Shown piece by piece: positions 63,390 to 64,000 of a DNA stretch of 64,000 nucleotides. The position numbers and the translations under genes were made by a program. A model generated the notes under the pieces. The model was given only the letters and a program-made list of their open reading frames with translations, did not search any database and was not told the origin of the DNA. Where the stretch lies: assembly GCA_943737045.1 (NCBI GenBank), contig CALSFV010000030.1, forward strand, positions 527,501 through 591,500, given 5' to 3'. Position 1 is the stretch's first letter. The number at the start of each line of letters is the position of its first letter. The DNA comes from Parapristionchus giblindavisi. Lineage: Eukaryota > Nematoda > Chromadorea > Rhabditida > Diplogasteridae.

Positions 63390-64000
63390 CTGCTTGAAGA
63401 ACATTTTCAGTGCGAGCTCTCCCTGAGCAACGAGCAGAATCCGCTTGATCGAGTGCTCTTGACGTTTTATGCCCGCGTCCCAGACCTGGATAGGCAAAAG
63501 ATATTCAGGGACACAGATCAATCACTAAACATGGCCAAAACTATTCAAATCGATAATTACAAAATCATACTGCCGCTATCAATCAATAATGTCAATTAAT
63601 AATTCCACCATCAATCGATGATGAGGTTCCTGACTAGACAGACTACCGTACCTGTCCGAGCGTGAGCTTCCGCAGGTTCCAGTTCACCCGCAGCTCCTTC
63701 ATCCTTGAGCGCCTCCGACTTGAGCTCCACCACGAGCATGTTCATCTAGAATAAGGAATCAATCAATAATCCTGCCCAAACCTACCGTATTCAGTAGTCA
63801 CCCTACAGTAGTAGTACCTTCGAATAGTTGTGCATCATCTCTTTAGCGTACTCATTTGAGCTTATCCTAACCTCAAACAACTACCGTAACCCCAAATCTA
63901 CCGTACCTGTCAAACTCCCTTGAGATCCGCCTCCTCACCATCCAGCTCAGGTAGTCCGCGTCGAGAAGCGCACGATCCGGCATGTCGAGCGCGTTGCGAG
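63390..64000 (-). pseudogene. Cytoplasmic dynein heavy chain fragment (DHC-1-like tail region), decayed, runs off the window
   Basis: Dynein heavy chain is the motor of the minus-end microtubule transport complex. Four minus-strand exon blocks align in order with its tail, just before the linker and well upstream of the AAA ring: 63907-64000 (RNALDMPDRALL, then in another frame EADLKGV followed by TGA where the family has Trp), 63818-63860 (EYAKEMMHNYSK), 63652-63745 (MNMLVVELKSEALKD, then a frame change, then RVNWNLRKLTLGQ; about 20 nt seem lost) and 63390-63485 (VWDAGIKRQEH to LLVAQGELAL). Three borders share the donor GTACGGTA. Two frame changes plus a Trp-to-stop argue for a pseudogene or duplicated fragment. 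The next expected exons are missing to the left. The identity is strong; the pseudogene status could be overturned if the sequence has assembly errors. Confidence 0.78.

Overview
The window is eukaryotic and reads as nematode genomic DNA. Introns are short, carry TTTCAG-type acceptors and split two ordinary multi-exon genes into many small exons. The carboxylesterase is of the nematode CEST kind, and introns are rich in CTACAGTA/TACCGTA motifs and an AAAGATC heptamer. A rhabditid or diplogastrid (Pristionchus-like) worm would fit, but genus is inference. Gene structures below come from reading splice sites and protein homology by eye, with no alignment or transcript support.

Layout, left third (1-25.8 kb): a long inverted-repeat (foldback) element (1-1412); a nearly complete minus-strand non-LTR retrotransposon with ORF1 and an endonuclease/RT ORF2 (about 1990-6500); a perfect 52-bp-stem hairpin (6505-6619); a 2.5-kb foldback element carrying a second, nested foldback element (6863-9406); an intact 18-exon carboxylesterase on the minus strand (9775-15235, 562 aa, complete Ser-Glu-His triad); and an 8-exon RING/coiled-coil gene on the minus strand (16559-19766, 260 aa). 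Their introns and spacers hold several MITEs, including a hAT-type MITE nested in another MITE with both target-site duplications readable, and tRNA-headed SINE-like copies. Two more foldback elements (21.1-22.6 and 23.0-23.9 kb) and a 70-bp tandem repeat follow.

Middle (25.84-55.72 kb): about 30 kb of satellite built from two related monomers, A (about 411 bp) and B (about 647 bp). They share a common segment but carry alternative cassettes. I count 63 monomers (37 A, 5 A with a 100-bp deletion, 20 B with the last one partial, and one disrupted leading unit). They form higher-order repeats: a 10,294-bp-offset duplication differing by a 1,881-bp indel, then 1.78/2.19-kb units at the right end. 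The array holds no genes. Exon-like segments with splice-like borders lie just outside both ends, so it may fill an intron; that is inference.

Right part (55.7-64 kb): minus-strand exon-like pieces, several with in-frame stops or frameshifts. The best identified is a decaying piece of cytoplasmic dynein heavy chain at the right edge. The others (56.1-57.4, 58.2-58.5, 62.3-62.8 kb) look protein-like but I do not recognise them. Between them lie SINE/MITE copies, 42-bp tandem repeats and a relic of the 2.5-kb foldback family.

The two intact genes point the same way and are 1.3 kb apart. Nothing links them functionally. Most of the window is repeats.
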